Shown here piece by piece: positions 60,494 through 64,000 of a stretch of DNA of 64,000 bases. Each line of letters starts with the position of its first letter. Position 1 is the first letter of the stretch. The stretch covers positions 1-64,000 of the forward strand of contig CAYQMG010000137.1 of NCBI GenBank assembly GCA_964418585.1, given 5' to 3'. The notes beneath the pieces were generated by a model that had not been told where the DNA came from, ran no database searches, and saw nothing but the letters and a program-made list of their open reading frames with translations. The DNA comes from JAJRTE01 sp964418585. GTDB lineage: Bacteria; Myxococcota_A; UBA796; JAJRTE01. The position numbers were made by a program, and so were the translations under genes.

Positions 60494-60527
60494 GATTCAA
60501 GATCTGTGATTCAAGAACTGTGATTTA
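60494..60527 (+). repeat. Short AT-rich tandem repeat
   Basis: GATTCAAGATCTGT, GATTCAAGAACTGT and a partial GATTTA lie head to tail. The unit is 14 bases and stands out from the GC-rich surroundings. Confidence 0.7.
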
Positions 60528-60596
60528 GGAGTCGGGTCTCGCCATTCGTCGCTGCCGCTTCCTCGGTTGCCGGTGGGCTTCAGACCGTGGCGGGGA

Positions 60597-61991
60597 TCAT
60601 TCGCCCGACTCGAGCGCGGTGAGGGCCAGAGCTGTTGCCTGTCTCGGCCCGGCCACCAGGAGGACCTGGGTCCCGTGTCGGCGCACTGCTCGCACGGTCC
60701 CGGACCGCCCCGCACACAGCCTCTCCGGGGCGACCGCGCCCAGAGCCTGCTCGAATTCGGTCGCGTCTTGAGGGGTATCCCACACGGTGCGCCAGACGAG
60801 GAGAAGGCCTTGTTCCGGGTGACGGAGCACGACGTACTGGTCCCCACCCCAGCCCGCCGCTGCCTGGACCTTGACCCCCCGGTTGTGCTCGTCAAAGAAT
60901 ACGAGCACCCCTGCCTCTCCAAGCGTGTTGCGAAAGACCTCGGTCCAGGGTGGGTCCAGGCGCTGGGCCAGGTCGGGAAGCGTGACCTGTCGGGGTTCTT
61001 CTCGAGGCGGTACGAGCTTCTCCGGGTGGAGTACCTGTTCAGTGGAAGTGGGCGGGTTCTGAAACAGGGCGTCCACCCCCGCCCATCCCTGGGCCGCCTG
61101 AACCCTGTGGATACAGTACTGGCCTTTCAAATAGGGCTCCTGGAGTCCCCAGAACAGGTATCCGGGCACCGACGACAGGGCCTCCACTGCCCGACGCACA
61201 TCGTCCCCATCGGGGCCGGGCGGTTGGCTGGACAGGGCATTGGTCATCAGGCGTTCCCTGCTGAGGACCCGGAGGGACTGGAAGAACGCTTCCCGCTTCT
61301 CCAGGGACAGGGGGTGGCTCCCGTTGTCCTCCCGGGTCAGGTAGTCCATGGTCATCAGGTAGCTTGCCTCCCCCTCGTAGAGGTATGGAAGGGTTGCCCG
61401 TCGATCTTCGTTGGCACTGGCCAGGGCTGCGTCGCGCATGGCGCCGAGGTCGAAGTACTGGTCCTGGAGAGCGTGGGCCAGTTCGTGGATCAGCAGCACC
61501 TCGAGCTGGGCATCGGGCAGGTTGCTTCTGAGCACGTAGAACGTGTCCGCGTCCGGGTCGTAATACGCCCCTGCCTGGCTCACGTAGAGGTCCTCCAGGC
61601 CCTTTCTCAGATCATAGCCGGGGGGGAGCAGGCCGAAAGCCTGCAGGGCGATTGATTCCTTTTCCGCAAGCTCCGGGGGTAACTGCGCGCGAAGTTCCCG
61701 GTCCACATAGGCGCGAAAGTCTGCTTCGTCCTGAAGGACCACCGGGACTGGATGCTTGAACTTCTTGCCCCGGAGCGCTTCGAGCCGCGCGGTTGCCCTG
61801 GCCGCCATGGCGCGAATGGCCTCGATCCGGGCGGTGCCGGGCGTGGCGATGGACTCGGTGGCTGCCTGTGGGTCACCGGGGCGCGGCGTCTGCCCGTCTC
61901 GAGCCTGGGCGTTGGCGGTTGCCCATGAGACCGGCAGGAGGAGCAGCAACGAGAAGACGAGGGACCTGAAGCTGACGGAGCGGTGGATCAT
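60597..61991 (-). CDS. Exported zincin-type metallopeptidase, unclassified
   Basis: This is a 464-residue protein with a signal peptide (RSLVFSLLLLLPVSWATANA). The motif VLLIHELAHALQDQYFDL near residue 170 is a HExxH zinc site, and YLYEGEASYLMTMDYL about 50 residues later supplies the likely Glu third ligand, so a gluzincin. It starts with a conserved helical segment (AARATARLEALRGKKFKHPVPVV) and ends in a beta-rich region. I do not recognise an M-number family. The ATG at 61991 lies divergent from the quinone oxidoreductase, with 164 bases between. Confidence 0.75.
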   Translation of the reverse strand: MIHRSVSFRSLVFSLLLLLPVSWATANAQARDGQTPRPGDPQAATESIATPGTARIEAIRAMAARATARLEALRGKKFKHPVPVVLQDEADFRAYVDRELRAQLPPELAEKESIALQAFGLLPPGYDLRKGLEDLYVSQAGAYYDPDADTFYVLRSNLPDAQLEVLLIHELAHALQDQYFDLGAMRDAALASANEDRRATLPYLYEGEASYLMTMDYLTREDNGSHPLSLEKREAFFQSLRVLSRERLMTNALSSQPPGPDGDDVRRAVEALSSVPGYLFWGLQEPYLKGQYCIHRVQAAQGWAGVDALFQNPPTSTEQVLHPEKLVPPREEPRQVTLPDLAQRLDPPWTEVFRNTLGEAGVLVFFDEHNRGVKVQAAAGWGGDQYVVLRHPEQGLLLVWRTVWDTPQDATEFEQALGAVAPERLCAGRSGTVRAVRRHGTQVLLVAGPRQATALALTALESGE

Positions 61992-62059
61992 GGTGCGCCT
62001 TGTGTCTGGCAAGGGGTACCCGACCCCGGCGGGGACGGGCCTCCAGTTGGTGTTTCGGG

Positions 62060-62088
62060 GCGACAATCTGCAGGGGTCATTGTACACT
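62060..62088 (+). promoter_or_regulatory. Candidate promoter for the quinone oxidoreductase gene
   Basis: GCGACA and TACACT are separated by 17 bases. Moderate match; leader about 60 bases. Confidence 0.35.
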
Positions 62089-62155
62089 AACCCGCTGGAG
62101 TCGAGGGGAACGAATTTTGGATCGAATCGCTTCCAGCAGGAGGAGAGGGACCAGG

Positions 62156-63136
62156 ATGAAAGCAGTGGTGATCACGCGATTCGGTGGACCCGAGGTACTG
62201 GAAATTCAGGAGCGGGCCACGCCTCGAGCAGGACCGGGGCAGGTACTGGTGGCGGTCCGGGCCGTTGGTCTGAACCGTGCGGATCTGCTGCAGCGTCGCG
62301 GGCGCTATCCGGCTCCGCCGGGCGTACCTGCGGACATTCCTGGGCTGGAGTATGCCGGTACGGTGCTCGAGGTCGGTTCGGGGGTGACCGGGCGTCAGGC
62401 GGGCGACCGGGTGATGGGGATCGTGGGCGGCGGCGCGTTCGCCGAGTACGTGGTGGTGCACGAACGGGAGACCTTGCCGATACCTCGAGTCCTTTCATTC
62501 GAGCAGGCCGCGGCGATTCCCGAGGCGTTCATCACGGCGTTCGACGCTCTCTGTTTGCAGTGTCGCATGGAGGTGGGCGATCGGATCGTGGTTCACGCCG
62601 TTGGGAGCGGCGTGGGTACGGCGGCCATCCAGTTGGCCCGGGCTTCCGGTTGTGTGACGGTGGGGACTTCGAGAACGCCGGACAAGCTCAAGGCTGCCGT
62701 GGGCCTTGGCCTGGACCATCCCGTACTGGTGGAGGATGACCGTTTCCTCGATCAGGCGCTCGGGGTTCTCGAGGGTCGTCGGGCCGACATCGTGATGGAC
62801 TTCGTGGGGGCTCCCTATCTTGACCAGAACCTGAACCTGCTCAGGACCGGCGGTCAACTCGTTCTGGTCGGCCTGATGGGGGGGGGTCGAGGGGAGTTGC
62901 CGATGGGCACCTTGCTGACCCGGCGGCTTCAAATCCGTGGAACGACCCTGCGGACCCGACCGTTGGAGGAGAAGATTCGGCTCGCCCGGGCGTTCGAGGC
63001 GCGAATCCTCCCCATGTTTGACACTGCCACGCTTCGACCGGTGCTCGATCGGGTCCTGCCCATGGATGAGGTGCGAAAAGCGCACGAGCAGATGGAGCGG
63101 AATCAGACGTTTGGGAAAGTGGTGCTGACGTGGTGA
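62156..63136 (+). CDS. NAD(P)H:quinone oxidoreductase (zinc-free MDR family)
   Basis: This is a 326-residue medium-chain reductase with an ATG after CAGGAGGAG. The start MKAVVITRFGGPEVLEI, GLNRADLLQRRGRYPAPPG, LGLEYAG-type PGLEYAGTVLEVGSGV and the Rossmann loop HAVGSGVGTAAIQLARASG match the PIG3/QorB type. The zinc-ligand Cys and His residues of alcohol dehydrogenases are missing. It would reduce quinones with NADPH, a one- or two-electron detoxifying reaction. Full length for the family. It ends 33 bases before the convergent 63170 gene. Confidence 0.9.
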   Translation: MKAVVITRFGGPEVLEIQERATPRAGPGQVLVAVRAVGLNRADLLQRRGRYPAPPGVPADIPGLEYAGTVLEVGSGVTGRQAGDRVMGIVGGGAFAEYVVVHERETLPIPRVLSFEQAAAIPEAFITAFDALCLQCRMEVGDRIVVHAVGSGVGTAAIQLARASGCVTVGTSRTPDKLKAAVGLGLDHPVLVEDDRFLDQALGVLEGRRADIVMDFVGAPYLDQNLNLLRTGGQLVLVGLMGGGRGELPMGTLLTRRLQIRGTTLRTRPLEEKIRLARAFEARILPMFDTATLRPVLDRVLPMDEVRKAHEQMERNQTFGKVVLTW

Positions 63137-63169
63137 AGGGTCGGACGGGGGGAGTGGTGGCCGAACGGG

Positions 63170-64000
63170 CTAGAGCACGTCGGTCTGCACGTCGAGCAAG
63201 GCGGCCCGGATTCGCCGTGCCTGGTCGCGGTCTCCCAGCGATTCATACGCATCGGCGAGAGCGTTGAAGGCCTTTTCCAGCATGGACGGAGCAAGGCGCG
63301 GGGCCGTGCCGTCCAGCACCGCCTGGACGACCGGTCCCATGTAGCGCTTCACCTCGAGCGGCTGGGGCGGCCGATGGCGGTTGTAGCGACCGTCGAAGAA
63401 CTCCACCGACATGTTGGAGCCCAGTGCATACCGGGCATAGAAGGCCGCGGTGGTGTCGGGGTAGAGGTTGATGATCTGCCGGAGCGCTGCGATACCGTCC
63501 TCGAGGTGGTCGCCTTCGCCCCACATCATGAACAGGCCCTGTTCGTTGCCTCCCATGAGCAGGTCGGCAGCTTCCTGATCCAGGTCGGTCCCCGGGTTGA
63601 CCACGATGGTGACCACATTCGAATCCAGCCGTTCGGCATCGTCGGTGAGGCCGCGGTAGAGGGCCTGGATACGGTACTCACCCACATCGGAGAACATCCA
63701 TCCGTCCTTGTCGAAGAAGATGGGAATGTCCTCGGTAGCTGATTCGCCGGGGGCCAGTTCCACGTCCAGAAGGTTGCCCCGGGTGCAGGCGATGGTCACG
63801 GGCGAGTAGCCCATGAGGCGTCCGGAAGGGCCGGTGATGATGAAGCGGTTGTACTGGAACTGCGGGTCCAACTTGGTGGGAAGCACCTTCACATAGTCGG
63901 ACACGTTTTCGATGGTGGCCCGGACGATGACCGGTTCTCCGATCACGTAGTCGGTCTTGGGGGTGGAGATGGTGAACCGAAGTCCTTCGGACAGGGGCAC
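63170..64000 (-). CDS. Beta-sandwich plus TPR-like protein, N-terminus outside window
   Basis: The frame is open to the window edge, with 276 residues visible. The last visible codon is GTG, but the protein probably continues. The first 140 residues are beta-rich, like an intracellular-protease-inhibitor or Ig-type fold (LRFTISTPKTDYVIGEPVIVRATIENVS). The rest has helices of a TPR type (LRQIINLYPDTTAAFYARYALG; KAFNALADAYESLGDRDQARRIRAAL). No catalytic motif is seen. The family is unknown. Confidence 0.6.
   Translation of the reverse strand: MPLSEGLRFTISTPKTDYVIGEPVIVRATIENVSDYVKVLPTKLDPQFQYNRFIITGPSGRLMGYSPVTIACTRGNLLDVELAPGESATEDIPIFFDKDGWMFSDVGEYRIQALYRGLTDDAERLDSNVVTIVVNPGTDLDQEAADLLMGGNEQGLFMMWGEGDHLEDGIAALRQIINLYPDTTAAFYARYALGSNMSVEFFDGRYNRHRPPQPLEVKRYMGPVVQAVLDGTAPRLAPSMLEKAFNALADAYESLGDRDQARRIRAALLDVQTDVL

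Overview
The window is high-GC DNA (about 60-65% by eye) densely packed with protein genes. It has no tRNA, rRNA, insertion sequence, phage gene or CRISPR array that I can see. The gene set suggests a free-living, diderm, deltaproteobacterial-type organism (Myxococcota or a neighbouring phylum). The reasons are Ser/Thr kinases fused to ATPase-TPR or PEGA modules, sigma-54 enhancer-binding regulation, multihaem cytochromes including CX4CH haem sites, many lipoproteins with Thr-Pro linkers and MopE-type metal-binding repeats, and a glycyl-radical enzyme. The lineage is an inference; there is no marker gene.

Layout. 1-306: end of a PD-(D/E)XK-nuclease-like gene. 544-7352: two MopE-repeat lipoproteins flanking a TauE-type exporter and a YkgJ-like Cys-cluster protein. 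7407-9190: an M48 protease and a small lipoprotein. 9162-13596 (minus): a three-gene unit for exported hydrolases (carboxylesterase, SUMF1-like protein, amidohydrolase) behind one promoter. 13784-14316: a decayed PQQ-propeller lipoprotein. 14410-19616: a heavy-metal RND efflux locus (small Cys-rich membrane protein, CzcB-like adaptor, CzcA-like pump). 19878-24985: a beta-barrel, an 11-haem cytochrome, a 10-haem lipoprotein cytochrome and a NapC-type 6-haem membrane cytochrome, read here as an electron conduit from the quinone pool across the outer membrane. 25096-31915: a MopE/SUMF1 lipoprotein, a PI-PLC-like protein, an M28 peptidase, a pseudokinase with PEGA repeats and an unknown exported protein. 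32101-39067: glyoxalase II and a 1988-residue mosaic lipoprotein.

39285-43806: a glycyl-radical enzyme, its radical-SAM activase and an FMN-binding PNPOx-like protein. 44007-49280: a TPR membrane protein, a PAS-AAA-Fis sigma-54 activator and two single-domain response regulators. Two near-consensus -24/-12 elements and a palindrome cluster suggest that these regulators form one sigma-54 circuit. 49492-52603: an FGGY sugar kinase and a sphingosine-1-phosphate-lyase-like PLP enzyme. 52591-56601 (minus): a 1336-residue kinase-ATPase-TPR regulator. 56906-60413: a MepA-LysM murein endopeptidase and PilC. 60597-64000: a secreted metallopeptidase, an NADPH:quinone oxidoreductase and an incomplete TPR-like protein.

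Much of the coding capacity is for exported or surface proteins. Start codons were chosen by Shine-Dalgarno match and by where signal peptides begin, so many are shorter than the longest open frame. Functions are assigned from motifs read by eye; no database search was run.
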